Shown: piece by piece, positions 41,723-50,305 of the stretch
Layout of the letters: every line of letters begins with the position of its first letter
Position numbering within the stretch: the first letter of the stretch is position 1
Source: Anaerocolumna sp. MB42-C2
GTDB lineage: Bacteria > Bacillota > Clostridia > Lachnospirales > Lachnospiraceae
Reading direction: 5' to 3'
Length of the DNA stretch: 64,000 nt
NCBI RefSeq assembly: GCF_030913705.1
Contig: NZ_CP133190.1
Coordinates: 1,550,001 to 1,614,000 of the forward strand
Notes under the pieces: model-generated
Seen by the model: the letters and a program-made list of their open reading frames with translations, nothing else
Told to the model about the DNA's origin: nothing
The model's database searches: none
Position numbers and translations under genes: made by a program

Positions 41723-42991
41723 TTAGCTGCGTGGCGGTGAAACCAATCCTCTGGACACAACCTTTTCGATGCAACGAATTAAATCTTGCTTTTGCTGTTC
41801 CGGTGTACCAATATAATTATACATAAGATACCTGGTATCCATTACTATTCCTTGAATACGCTCGTAATTCTTCATTTTGGGGTTTGAAGCATCATATCTC
41901 CAATCTCCCACTGCCTCACCAATATTACCAACATTACCGTTCATATGAAACAAATTATCATCTTTGTTGTACGGCATGATGAAACAATTGAACAATCGCT
42001 CATTGGGAATACCCTTTACACGTTCTATGTATTCGCCATAGGTTATCTGCTTATTGATATCAGTGCCATTTGGCAAATTCTCTCCCTTTGCAGTCCATCC
42101 ATATCGGTAGCATTTCGCATCCAGCACATAGTATTTATCTCCGTATATCATAATGGAATCTGGATACAATGGTGTTTTCTCTTTATCTGGGCCGTAATCC
42201 AAAAGCCATCGTGTACGTGGGAAATACTGTGCCTTATCTTCAACCCCAAATGCCTTATCAATCATTTTTTCCCAGACAGTATCAAAATGATCCGTTCCAA
42301 AAAAGTACTGTGCGTCCGAACTTTTTTCATCCAAGTATTCAAGCATGGCTTTCATTGCACCAAACAATTCCTGTTCCACATCATTATTTGTACTTGCTAG
42401 TTTCTTTGTAAGCATATAAATGGATGCACGAATTCCAGAATATGTTCCAGGTTTCTCCGGCATAAATGGAACATATAACCATCCTAATTTTTCAAAAGCT
42501 TCATACACACAAAAGCGATGAATTTGCGTTATTTCTTTGTTTGCGTTTGGAGTTGATGAACGCACTGTCATGTTAGTGAACACTAAGGATCCATTTTTTT
42601 GAATTAATGCCCTTTGATCTCTCACTGTACGAGGCCAGGATGTTCTTCCTTTTGTGTCAGTTATGAACTGTGGGTCTGTCTCAACATAATAGCGCCCAGT
42701 TCTGAGAAAATCTCTGATTACTGTTAAATATGCATGAATTGGAAAATCTACGGTTCTGGGTGCTTCAAACTTTGGTGATTCAATAACTCTATCCTCTTTC
42801 ATGAAAGCAGCCAATACCCCAAACAAATTATTGATGTCGACCCTTAAATCATCATCATTGTCTGGAAGCCGATAACCGATTGGGAAGTAAATTACGGCAT
42901 CATCGGTATCAGCTTTAACACCAACAAAACTGTCTCCGTCTTCATTTGTATTTACATGACATCGTTGCCTTAGATTTTTTGTTAAATCCAA
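41723..42991 (-). CDS. LlaJI-type restriction endonuclease subunit (nuclease)
   Basis: A 422-residue protein with a TTG start. The PD-(D/E)XK core is YPDSIMIYGDKYYVLDAKCYRYGW (about 290-315). The family partner arrangement (McrB-like AAA+ protein upstream, two m5C methyltransferases further upstream) is that of LlaJI. It should be the DNA-cutting subunit, activated by the nucleotide-hydrolysing partner. It is last in a five-gene operon and ends at a strong terminator. Confidence 0.88.
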   Translation of the reverse strand: MDLTKNLRQRCHVNTNEDGDSFVGVKADTDDAVIYFPIGYRLPDNDDDLRVDINNLFGVLAAFMKEDRVIESPKFEAPRTVDFPIHAYLTVIRDFLRTGRYYVETDPQFITDTKGRTSWPRTVRDQRALIQKNGSLVFTNMTVRSSTPNANKEITQIHRFCVYEAFEKLGWLYVPFMPEKPGTYSGIRASIYMLTKKLASTNNDVEQELFGAMKAMLEYLDEKSSDAQYFFGTDHFDTVWEKMIDKAFGVEDKAQYFPRTRWLLDYGPDKEKTPLYPDSIMIYGDKYYVLDAKCYRYGWTAKGENLPNGTDINKQITYGEYIERVKGIPNERLFNCFIMPYNKDDNLFHMNGNVGNIGEAVGDWRYDASNPKMKNYERIQGIVMDTRYLMYNYIGTPEQQKQDLIRCIEKVVSRGLVSPPRS

Positions 42992-43023
42992 CTATTATTC
43001 ACCACCGTTCTTTGACATCTTTT

Positions 43024-44922
43024 TTACTGCTGCTGAGCCGGGTATAGTTTCTCCCGTACAGACTGTCTAAAGATGCTGAAACGGTTTTCACCTCTTGAAT
43101 ATACAAATGTACGAATTACTCTTTCAAGACTATCCATATTATCAGTGTTAAACAATGCTTCTGGATTAAATTTAAAAGCATCATCCCAAAGATACTTAAT
43201 GACCTTTTCAGGGAACTGCCGATTATGAATAAGAGCTTCACGAATCTCAGATAAACGCTTTTTCTGAGGCTCCGTAATATCTTTCAGTAATTCATGTCGA
43301 ACTAAATCATTTAATTCTATTTGTAAAGTTTCAAAGCCTTCTGATGGCATTGCTTTTTGATCAAATAACAAATCGTTTTCATGAACAAAATACACGCCCA
43401 ATCGTTTATCTTCAGCGGATGCCATCTTAGCCTTATTCCCGATAATAATTTCATTTACTGTTTCACAGAATAGTTTCCAAGTAACTTTTGTATCAAGAAT
43501 ATGCGCATTTGCCAAAGACTCTCTCACATTATCAAAATTGTTTTCTATGAGACGCATACGCCATCTACGTTGAAAAGCAGTATCTAATGTAAACACATTT
43601 TGGTCAGAAGTATTCATTGTACCCAATATAGATAAATTGGATGGAATACGCACTTTGTGTTCTGCATTACCATAAATACATTGAGCAACATTTTCATTTG
43701 TAATGTAATATTCGCTTGTTCCTATTGGATACAAAATTCCATTCTCGGTTTTTTCAATCACCATTCTATCTAATAATTGAAAAACATCTCCAAAAATTGC
43801 AGGAGCATTTCCTCTATTGATTTCTTCAATAATCAAGATGTATTTCTTGTTGGGGTGTACATATGCATTATGCATAATAGTCGTAAATGGTCCTGGTGTG
43901 AACTCATAAGTGACCTGTTTATCTTCATCAACCACTGGAAGGATTTGTCCAACGAAATCTGCATTTGTATAATCGGGGTGAAAAACTAAACGCTCAACTG
44001 CACAATCAGAAGAACAATATTCATGTTCAATAGTCCAACTTTTACCCGAACCTGGAACACCATATAAAAGTGTATTCATTCCACCCGAAATTCTTTCTAC
44101 ACGGTCATAATCAATACTATCATCTGAACCTGAATGTTCTTGATATGATATAGTATCAACTTTTCCTTGTAACATATTTAATTGCACAATACGTGCAAAA
44201 TCCCCATTTAATGCAAAACAAGTTACGGTTTCATTAGGAACGTTCACCTTATTTAATACCTGCCATAACACAAGACGTGTGAGAATTCTGTCACTCTTTT
44301 TAGCTTCACACGAATTTCCATTTTTTCTAAATTGTAAAATGGCATTTTTTATAGTCGGATATTGCGAATCTAATAAATACGAAGAATTATTGATGAAACT
44401 GGCCCATTCGTCTCTGGTTATATATCCATTTAGTTCTGCTTCACTTAACAGTTTGAACAATATCAAATAAGGTCTTATATTACGTCCGTACTTTTCTTGC
44501 TTAACAGAAATTCGAAGAAGTAAATCCAATAATAGCTGATTTTTATCATCTAACGTCAAAAGATCTGTTAGTGAAAGTTTAACTTTTCCTCCATCTGTTG
44601 GAGTCTCAACCAACTCAAACGAAGCAAGAAATTCATTCCCCAAATCGGAAACCTCAAATTTTGACTGTTCTGCATCTACATAGCGAATAAATCCCATTTC
44701 TCTCAATGTCAGTTCAGCATGGGTATCTCTTTTGTCTTCAGACCATTCGCCACCACGTTCCTGCGAGATACGCGCCCTGGCAACAGGGAAAATTGTATCC
44801 TTACCATCAGCCGAAGTCATTGGCTGATTTTCTTTTACCACTTTCAGCAAGTAATAAATTGCTTCAAGACTGGTAAAACTGGTTTGCAATATGGTTTTGT
44901 TGTATTCTTTTGTTACACCCAT
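43024..44922 (-). CDS. LlaJI-type McrB-like AAA+ restriction subunit
   Basis: A 632-residue protein (ATG behind GAGGAGG). The N-terminal about 240 residues are likely the DNA-recognition part. The AAA+ domain has Walker A YGVPGSGKSW, Walker B ILIIEEINRGNAP, and GTMNTSDQNVF, equivalent to the McrB NTAD-type motif tied to GTP use, then FQRRWRM. In LlaJI this subunit recognises the target and powers translocation for the nuclease subunit. Confidence 0.9.
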   Translation of the reverse strand: MGVTKEYNKTILQTSFTSLEAIYYLLKVVKENQPMTSADGKDTIFPVARARISQERGGEWSEDKRDTHAELTLREMGFIRYVDAEQSKFEVSDLGNEFLASFELVETPTDGGKVKLSLTDLLTLDDKNQLLLDLLLRISVKQEKYGRNIRPYLILFKLLSEAELNGYITRDEWASFINNSSYLLDSQYPTIKNAILQFRKNGNSCEAKKSDRILTRLVLWQVLNKVNVPNETVTCFALNGDFARIVQLNMLQGKVDTISYQEHSGSDDSIDYDRVERISGGMNTLLYGVPGSGKSWTIEHEYCSSDCAVERLVFHPDYTNADFVGQILPVVDEDKQVTYEFTPGPFTTIMHNAYVHPNKKYILIIEEINRGNAPAIFGDVFQLLDRMVIEKTENGILYPIGTSEYYITNENVAQCIYGNAEHKVRIPSNLSILGTMNTSDQNVFTLDTAFQRRWRMRLIENNFDNVRESLANAHILDTKVTWKLFCETVNEIIIGNKAKMASAEDKRLGVYFVHENDLLFDQKAMPSEGFETLQIELNDLVRHELLKDITEPQKKRLSEIREALIHNRQFPEKVIKYLWDDAFKFNPEALFNTDNMDSLERVIRTFVYSRGENRFSIFRQSVREKLYPAQQQ

Positions 44923-44940
44923 ATGGTACCTCCTCATATG

Positions 44941-46056
44941 TTACACAATCTGTGCAATTATTTTTTTAATCAGTAAAGGTGGAATTCCTTCTCCAATCAC
45001 AGTTCTTATTAAATTATCTGTAGCCCATTCAGGAATGTGCCAATCCACAGGTAAACTGGAAACTACAAGTAATTCGTAAATTGTCAGTACACGTGGATTC
45101 GTATACATCATATCACCATTAGCATCTTTCTTCCAAGGCTTACCCGGATGAACATTATTCTGTGAACCAATTCTAAAATTATATGTTGTTATCGTAGTTC
45201 CAGGCTTATCCCAAAACATTCTATGATAAGCTGTGTCATAGCCTTTTACTCTTTCGCCATTTGTTTTCTTGGGGTAATGAACTGAATTGTCATAGGCTGT
45301 GTTTCCAGTTGGCGTGTACAGCATACATTCAATATTACGCCATACATGAGTCATTGGCCGATGCCACTTATTGAAAGCCAGTACTTCTTCTGTGTTTTTA
45401 GGCAAAATATCACGAAACTCTTTTTCTTTCACATTAGGCCATATATCTGGGATCCCAGAAAACACCTTCGAAAGTGTAACAATTTCTTTCTCTTTCTCCG
45501 GAAACTCCCATATAATCCCAGTGCCTTTTTCCACACAAAGAATAATTGCACGTCTACGCATCTGTGGAACACCATAATCCATTGCATCCAACACTTTATT
45601 TTGATTTATATTGTAAAAGGCACCTATTCTTTTCTCAATATACTCCGGAATGGTTATTTCCTTATTTTCATATGTTATTGGTGTCGTAAGCTGTTGAGGA
45701 ACATTTTCAATCAGCACATATGTTGGTTTCAAATCGAGAATAGCATCAATTGCATACTTAATTAAGCTATTTCTTTCATCATATGGATTCATTTCTCCCG
45801 CAATGCTCATTCCTTGACACGGCGGAGTAGCTATCAACAAATCAACCTTTTCTTTTCGTGCAGCAGAAATGACTTCACTATAGATTGACGGATCTGTAAT
45901 ATCACCAACAATCATCTCTGTTGTTGGATAAAGATGTTTATAAAAAGCTGCTCTTTGCGGTATCAATTCGTTTGCAACCGCAACATGAATATTTAAATCT
46001 CCTAAGTAGGTCTCTGCAATTCCTACATTGGAAAATAGTGAAACTGCTCTAATCAT
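44941..46056 (-). CDS. LlaJI-type DNA cytosine-5 methyltransferase 1
   Basis: A 371-residue m5C methyltransferase: motif I VSLFSNVGIAETYLG, catalytic PCQ in ATPPCQGMSIAG, LIENVPQQL, QMRRRAIIL, and the C-terminal GEGIPPLLIKKI. It is a diverged paralogue of the next gene, which it overlaps by 4 nt. LlaJI systems need two methyltransferases because the target is asymmetric and each strand needs its own enzyme. Confidence 0.92.
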   Translation of the reverse strand: MIRAVSLFSNVGIAETYLGDLNIHVAVANELIPQRAAFYKHLYPTTEMIVGDITDPSIYSEVISAARKEKVDLLIATPPCQGMSIAGEMNPYDERNSLIKYAIDAILDLKPTYVLIENVPQQLTTPITYENKEITIPEYIEKRIGAFYNINQNKVLDAMDYGVPQMRRRAIILCVEKGTGIIWEFPEKEKEIVTLSKVFSGIPDIWPNVKEKEFRDILPKNTEEVLAFNKWHRPMTHVWRNIECMLYTPTGNTAYDNSVHYPKKTNGERVKGYDTAYHRMFWDKPGTTITTYNFRIGSQNNVHPGKPWKKDANGDMMYTNPRVLTIYELLVVSSLPVDWHIPEWATDNLIRTVIGEGIPPLLIKKIIAQIV

Positions 46057-47180
46057 AATTCCTCCGCATTTAGCCCAAGCTGAGCTACTATTTTTTTAAT
46101 AAGCAACGGTGGGATTCCTTCTCCTATTACTTGTCTTATCAATTGCGGTGTAGCCCACTCTGGAATATTCCAATCATCTGGCAAAGTGGTCACTCTCATT
46201 AGTTCCAATATGGTAAGTACACGGGCATCTGAATATATGCCTTCCTGACTTGTCGGACGTCCTGGATGTACATTTTGGAATGAAGAAATTGTGTGATTAT
46301 ATGCAGTAATGGTTGGAGCAGGACGATCCCATTCCATGCGCATATAAGTTCTTAATGCACCTCCGACCATTGTTCCGTCTTTCTTCTTTGGAAAGTATAC
46401 AGGATTTTTCCTTGCACTTTGTCCCTCTGGCGTATGCATCATAACTTCAACATTTCTCCATACGTGTTCTCGTGGACAATGCCATTTTGAAACCTTAAGT
46501 CCTGCCACCTTTTTCATTTCATAATCTGGTAAAATATTTCTATGCTCTTTTTCTTTAATCAATGGGTCTAATGATGGTAAATCTCCTATTACATCACGCA
46601 ATGTAACAATTTTATCATCCTTTTTAGGAAATTCCCAATGTACTCCAGTTGTCTTCTTTGAGAGAAGAAATATAGCCCTTTTTCTTTGCTGAGGTACTCC
46701 ATAAAATTTTGAATCAATAACTGGATATTCATTAAAGTTATATACTTCTCCAAGTCGGCGCTTCAAATACTCTGGTATAAGGATTAACTCTCCATTATAC
46801 TCTATTTTCGTTTTTAACTGTTGCATGACATTTTCAATCAAAACAAAATCCGGATTAATTCTAATTATCATATCAACAGCACTCATAATCAAATTATTTC
46901 TTGAATCTCTCGGGTCTTTTTTCCCAGCCGGACTCATTCCTTGGCATGGAGGCGTAGCAATGATGAATTGAACATTGCGTTCAACAGATTCCCTATATAC
47001 CTCCTCGAAAACTTCTGCATCAAGGATGTTCCCACATACCATATGACAGTTCGGATAGACATCTTGGTAAAAACGTGCGCGTTCCTCCAGAACCTCATTT
47101 GCAACTACAATATCTACACCAACTTCGGATAAATAGGTTTCAGCTATTCCGACATTGGCAAACATCGATAACCCGTTCAT
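46053..47180 (-). CDS. LlaJI-type DNA cytosine-5 methyltransferase 2
   Basis: A 375-residue m5C methyltransferase: MFANVGIAETYLSEVGVDIVVANEV, catalytic Cys in ATPPCQGMSPAG, LIENVMQQL, QQRKRAIFL, GEGIPPLLIKKIVAQLG. It is coupled to the controller gene (ATGA overlap) and to the second methyltransferase. The pair probably modifies opposite strands of one asymmetric site; the site itself cannot be read from sequence. Confidence 0.92.
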   Translation of the reverse strand: MNGLSMFANVGIAETYLSEVGVDIVVANEVLEERARFYQDVYPNCHMVCGNILDAEVFEEVYRESVERNVQFIIATPPCQGMSPAGKKDPRDSRNNLIMSAVDMIIRINPDFVLIENVMQQLKTKIEYNGELILIPEYLKRRLGEVYNFNEYPVIDSKFYGVPQQRKRAIFLLSKKTTGVHWEFPKKDDKIVTLRDVIGDLPSLDPLIKEKEHRNILPDYEMKKVAGLKVSKWHCPREHVWRNVEVMMHTPEGQSARKNPVYFPKKKDGTMVGGALRTYMRMEWDRPAPTITAYNHTISSFQNVHPGRPTSQEGIYSDARVLTILELMRVTTLPDDWNIPEWATPQLIRQVIGEGIPPLLIKKIVAQLGLNAEEL

Positions 47181-47398
47181 TTAACATTCTCCTCATCGTC
47201 TTTTTTATATTCAAGCAAATCAGATATACTACAATCTAAGACGGTACATATTCTATCAAGAATGTCAATATCGATTTTGTGAAGCTTTTCATTATACAAA
47301 TCACAGATTGTATTAGGGCGAACATTCGTAAGTTCTGCTAACTTCTTACGCGTCATTTTCTCTCTTCCCAATACCTCTGATAATTTTATTTGAATCAT
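47177..47398 (-). CDS. Xre-family controller (C) protein of the R-M operon
   Basis: A 73-residue protein starting MIQIKLSEVLGREKM after GGAGGATGTA. It has an HTH_3/Cro fold (RKKLAELTNVRPNTICDLYNEKL, then LDRICTVLDCSISDLLEY). It is first in the restriction operon, and a 21-bp palindrome lies just upstream, so it likely controls itself and the operon, as C proteins do. Confidence 0.88.
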   Translation of the reverse strand: MIQIKLSEVLGREKMTRKKLAELTNVRPNTICDLYNEKLHKIDIDILDRICTVLDCSISDLLEYKKDDEENVK

Positions 47399-47408
47399 TA
47401 CATCCTCC

Positions 47409-47429
47409 AAATAACGAATTTCGTTATTT
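47409..47429. promoter_or_regulatory. Palindromic operator for the R-M controller
   Basis: A perfect 21-bp palindrome with half-site AAATAACGAA around a central T lies 11 nt before the controller start codon. A promoter (minus strand TTGCAA, 16 nt, TAATAA) is just upstream, so a bound dimer would block transcription. Confidence 0.7.
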
Positions 47430-47523
47430 ATTATCATAAGTTTGTTAATTTGCAACAGACCTATGTTACCACAAATTCCCCGAAAATTCAACAGTTCATA
47501 GGAAGCTTAATAGGAAATAACCG

Positions 47524-47610
47524 CTGTCAACTCAATCTTCAAAATAACAGTTCTGTCAACTCAACCTACCAAAAAACACTCCTGTCACCACAACCCTATA
47601 CCACTTCCAG
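47524..47610. repeat. Three 29-bp direct repeats near the element right end
   Basis: Units starting CTGTCAACTCAA, CTGTCAACTCAACC and CTGTCACCACAACC begin at 47524, 47553 and 47582, exactly 29 bp apart. Two more units in the same frame spacing occur at 50146 and 50175. They stand about 110 bp left of each rlmD att copy, as recombinase-arm or element-end repeats would. Confidence 0.65.
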
Positions 47611-47641
47611 GCATACCTAAGTTCTGACAGATAAATGAAAA

Positions 47642-47687
47642 GAGATTCCCGGCATCCGGCAATCAGCTGCTCGATACCAGAAATCCC
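47642..47687 (-). terminator. Hairpin terminator left of the internal att copy
   Basis: A 15-bp stem (47673-47687 with 47642-47656) pairs fully only as minus-strand RNA, using four G-U pairs. CTTTTCATTT follows. It would end transcripts that cross the att copy. Confidence 0.6.
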
Positions 47688-47717
47688 TTATTTAAGCCGT
47701 TTTTCGGCACTTATTTA

Positions 47718-47753
47718 TCAATCCTTGACATCAATACTACTGTCTCAACATGT
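47718..47753. mobile_element. Internal attachment site (rlmD 3' end duplicate)
   Basis: 34 of 36 bases match 50313-50348, the last codons of rlmD. On the minus strand it encodes HVETVVLMSRIDK and a stop, restoring the protein end. It marks the junction between the prophage and the small right-hand element. Confidence 0.8.
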
Positions 47754-47863
47754 AATTTTTAGGCTATTTTTCACATTACGCTTTTTTCAGTAAAAACACT
47801 GTATTTAAGCGGTCTAAATAGTATTTTTGTCATGTCGAGGTAATCAATCTCGATTAGGCTATT

Positions 47864-48787
47864 TTACTTTTTGGAACTGTATTTCTTGTTCTTTCTTTGA
47901 TTTCCGTCTTCTGCTTGTGTCACATTACTTCGACGAGACTTTTCAATTTGAACTGCCTTAAAAGTCTCTTTTGATATAATTGCCGGATTATTATTTTCTG
48001 AAACATACTGCACTCCATGCTCTCCAGAATCTAAGAGCCGTACTGTGCCTACATATTTCTCATTACTCAGCATCACATCTATGCTACGCTTACACCATTT
48101 ATCCTTTCCGGTAGGTGATTTGATACCTTGCTGTTCAAGTTCCTTCAAAATTCCAAGAACGCTTTTCCCGTGAAGATAAAAATTAAAAATTTTTCTTACA
48201 TTATCAGCCTCGACATCATCAATGATAAGGCTGCCATTAGGATCGTGTTTATAACCGTAGCATTTTCTATCATAAAGTTTAGAACTGCCATTGGCAGCTC
48301 GTTGTTTTATGCCCCATTTTATATTTTCACTTCTTGATTCGTTTTCTGATTGAGCAATTGCTTCTACAATAGAAATCATCAAGTCACTATCTGTATTCGC
48401 AGTATCCAAATCTTCTTGTTCAAATATTACACGAACACCGAGAACCTTTAACTGATTTAAAGCCTCCAAAATCTCAACGGTATCTCTTCCAAAACGGCTG
48501 ATGTTTTTTGTCAGAATAATTTCTATTTTATGAGCCTTGCAGTCCTCAAGCATACGAGCGAATTCTTTTCTTGCTGTGCCAGCTTTTCCGGATGCAACAT
48601 CCATATAAACATCTACCAGAAGCCATTGAGGGGTAGATGCTACTAACCGTGTATATGCTGATACTTGTGCTGAAAGGCTTTTTAATTGCTCTGCATCGTT
48701 TGTGCTTACCCGAGCATAAACAGCTACCCGTTTATCTCTTTTAGGAGGTTTGGGCGGTATAAAATGTATTCTTGATTTTTCTGACAT
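47864..48787 (-). CDS. Serine recombinase lacking the zinc-ribbon region
   Basis: A 307-residue protein with resolvase domain (VAVYARVSTNDAEQ catalytic Ser, ILTKNISRFGRDT) and recombinase domain (YGYKHDPNGSLIIDD, NEKYVGTVRL). It ends at NKKYSSKK, where full-length relatives usually continue into a zinc ribbon and coiled coil. It may therefore be inactive, or an accessory subunit. It sits about 110 bp from the internal att copy, as the large integrase would from its own att. Confidence 0.82.
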   Translation of the reverse strand: MSEKSRIHFIPPKPPKRDKRVAVYARVSTNDAEQLKSLSAQVSAYTRLVASTPQWLLVDVYMDVASGKAGTARKEFARMLEDCKAHKIEIILTKNISRFGRDTVEILEALNQLKVLGVRVIFEQEDLDTANTDSDLMISIVEAIAQSENESRSENIKWGIKQRAANGSSKLYDRKCYGYKHDPNGSLIIDDVEADNVRKIFNFYLHGKSVLGILKELEQQGIKSPTGKDKWCKRSIDVMLSNEKYVGTVRLLDSGEHGVQYVSENNNPAIISKETFKAVQIEKSRRSNVTQAEDGNQRKNKKYSSKK

Positions 48788-48829
48788 ACTGCACCTTCTA
48801 TAACACCATTTTTATGAGCATCTATGAAC

Positions 48830-49546
48830 TTATGCACCAATAACTGCCATATATATCCCTACTACACACAATAAGACTGCAACATATTTTTGGAACTTCC
48901 CTTTTTCCATTTTCTTTATGAAATGATTAGCAACATATGTTCCTATTATCATACACAAACCCATTGTAAGTCCAATTAATAATGCACGATAATTCATATT
49001 TGTAAATTTACTATATATTACGCTTTTAAGTATATGCATAGCTGTTGCGGTAGCCGCTTCACTTGCTATATAAGCCACTGGTGGCAATCCTAGCGAAAGA
49101 AAAACTGCTGCTCCGATAGGACCTCCGCTCCCTGCAAGTCCTGATACCCCACCAGTTATGGCACCACCGACTAAAAGTGTAGATTTCGATTTTGGTAAAT
49201 TCTTTTTACTTACAAACTTTACAATTACCAAAAGAATTAACGCTACTCCTATACATCTTGTTACAATATCCTTTGGTAAAAGTGCAAACCCAAAAGCTCC
49301 AAGCGCTGCCAACGGAAGTGATGTCAAAGAAAATAGGCCAACCGATTTCCAGTCAATCTGCTTCCAACCAGTAGTCATTCTCGCTATATTTCCTATCAGC
49401 TGTGCAATTGTTAGTACTGGCACTGCTACCTCTGCACCAACACAAGCCGTTGCTATCGGAAGAAGAAGTAATGAACCACCAAATCCTGCCGCTCCCGAAA
49501 CTAAAGCTGCTAAAAAGCTACCTACTAATAGGATTAATATCTCCAT
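48830..49546 (-). CDS. TSUP/TauE-SafE family permease
   Basis: A 238-residue membrane protein with about seven hydrophobic segments and the family signatures LAALVSGAAGFGGSLLLLP near the start and GGVSGLAGSGGPIGAAVFLSLGLPP in the middle. Members export or import sulfite, sulfonates or related organic acids. The substrate is not predictable here. It is read toward the recombinase with a 42-nt gap and is likely cargo. Confidence 0.9.
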   Translation of the reverse strand: MEILILLVGSFLAALVSGAAGFGGSLLLLPIATACVGAEVAVPVLTIAQLIGNIARMTTGWKQIDWKSVGLFSLTSLPLAALGAFGFALLPKDIVTRCIGVALILLVIVKFVSKKNLPKSKSTLLVGGAITGGVSGLAGSGGPIGAAVFLSLGLPPVAYIASEAATATAMHILKSVIYSKFTNMNYRALLIGLTMGLCMIIGTYVANHFIKKMEKGKFQKYVAVLLCVVGIYMAVIGA

Positions 49547-49622
49547 TTTGCCCCCTCCAAATCCTTCATTTTTATTCGATATAACTTATATTCAAATTCT
49601 AATTTAATGTTCATTATACAAC

Positions 49623-49651
49623 TTGATAATAGTAGTCTTTAGAGTTAATAT
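49623..49651 (+). promoter_or_regulatory. Promoter of the gene at 49678
   Basis: TTGATA (49623-49628), 17 nt, TAATAT (49646-49651). GTAGT and ACTAC flank the -10 region as a possible small operator. Confidence 0.65.
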
Positions 49652-49677
49652 GTGATACTACCAAAGGAGGTATTCTC

Positions 49678-50124
49678 ATGAATAACAACAAACCGATACT
49701 ACACATTTCCATTTATTATCGAGGTAGTTTGCAAATTAAAAGGGAACTTAGGAAAGCCTTAAAGAATTTCTCAAAAAAACAATCTGAAGATCCCTGCAAT
49801 CCTATTGTGAATATAAAATTTGATACCTTGGACACACAAAAGGAAAAGCAAGTTCTTCTGGAATTATCATACTATGATGTGGTAACCACCAGCTTTGAAA
49901 AACCATTTAAAAACTTTAGTTATTTTTATACTTTCATCGCCATACAATCCAGTTTAACCATAAACCGATTCTATGAGAATAATCCAAATACAGGAACAGA
50001 AAACTGGTTGTTAATCTCACTTACTCCATTAAAAGCAGGCGATGAAACATATACCATTCAATGGTGCACAGGCTATAATTGTTGCCAGGCTAATCATCAT
50101 TGGGATTCATTTCAGCAATGTTAA
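49678..50124 (+). CDS. Unknown 148-aa element cargo protein
   Basis: Starts MNNNKPILHISIYYRGSLQIK after AAAGGAGG. A basic helix region (KRELRKALKNFSKKQ) is followed by a beta-rich part, and it ends with a Cys/His-rich tail (CTGYNCCQANHHWDSFQQC). I do not recognise the family. It is divergent from the permease gene, with its own promoter, and has no signal peptide. Confidence 0.7.
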   Translation: MNNNKPILHISIYYRGSLQIKRELRKALKNFSKKQSEDPCNPIVNIKFDTLDTQKEKQVLLELSYYDVVTTSFEKPFKNFSYFYTFIAIQSSLTINRFYENNPNTGTENWLLISLTPLKAGDETYTIQWCTGYNCCQANHHWDSFQQC

Positions 50125-50145
50125 TTAGCCTATTTTACAGCATTT

Positions 50146-50203
50146 CTATCTCCACAACCTACCCAAAAGTAATTCTGTCTACTCAACTATGCGACTTTTT
50201 CAC
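50146..50203. repeat. Two 29-bp direct repeats near rlmD
   Basis: Units begin at 50146 (CTATCTCCACAACC) and 50175 (CTGTCTACTCAAC), spaced 29 bp as in the array at 47524. They are about 110 bp left of the rlmD att copy. Confidence 0.6.
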
Positions 50204-50239
50204 AGTAGATATATTCCCAAGGAATAGCCATTTTACATA

Positions 50240-50280
50240 GGGTTCTGCCATTCTGCAAATCAGCAAAACACGCAGAACCC
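50240..50280. repeat. Hairpin just downstream of rlmD
   Basis: GGGTTCTGC (50240-50248) pairs with GCAGAACCC (50272-50280). It lies at the same relative position as the hairpin at 47642. It could end the rlmD transcript, though the T-tract is weak. Confidence 0.5.
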
Positions 50281-50305
50281 CATATTTTCTACACTTTCCA
50301 AGTTT

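Larger units (their letters stand above)
1..47753. mobile_element. Siphovirus-like prophage with R-M cargo, left end outside window
   Basis: The stretch holds a complete phage gene order: recombinase, lysis, tail, head, terminase, replication. The morphogenesis and replication genes are nearly all on one strand. The right boundary is set by a 36-bp copy of the rlmD 3' end at 47718-47753; the left boundary is not in the window. The LlaJI-type restriction operon lies inside this boundary and is therefore read as cargo. No obvious CI-type lysogeny repressor was found, so immunity may rest on an unrecognised gene or on genes left of the window. The boundary is inferred from att-like repeats; the phage gene content is seen directly. 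Confidence 0.85.

Noticed and set aside
45346..45765. Plus-strand 139-codon frame over the methyltransferase
   Set aside because: Antisense shadow of a gene with all m5C motifs; Phe/Ile-rich composition typical of reverse frames.
47524..47610. CRISPR-like array
   Set aside because: Units are contiguous at 29 bp without spacers of unique sequence, only three copies, and no cas genes.
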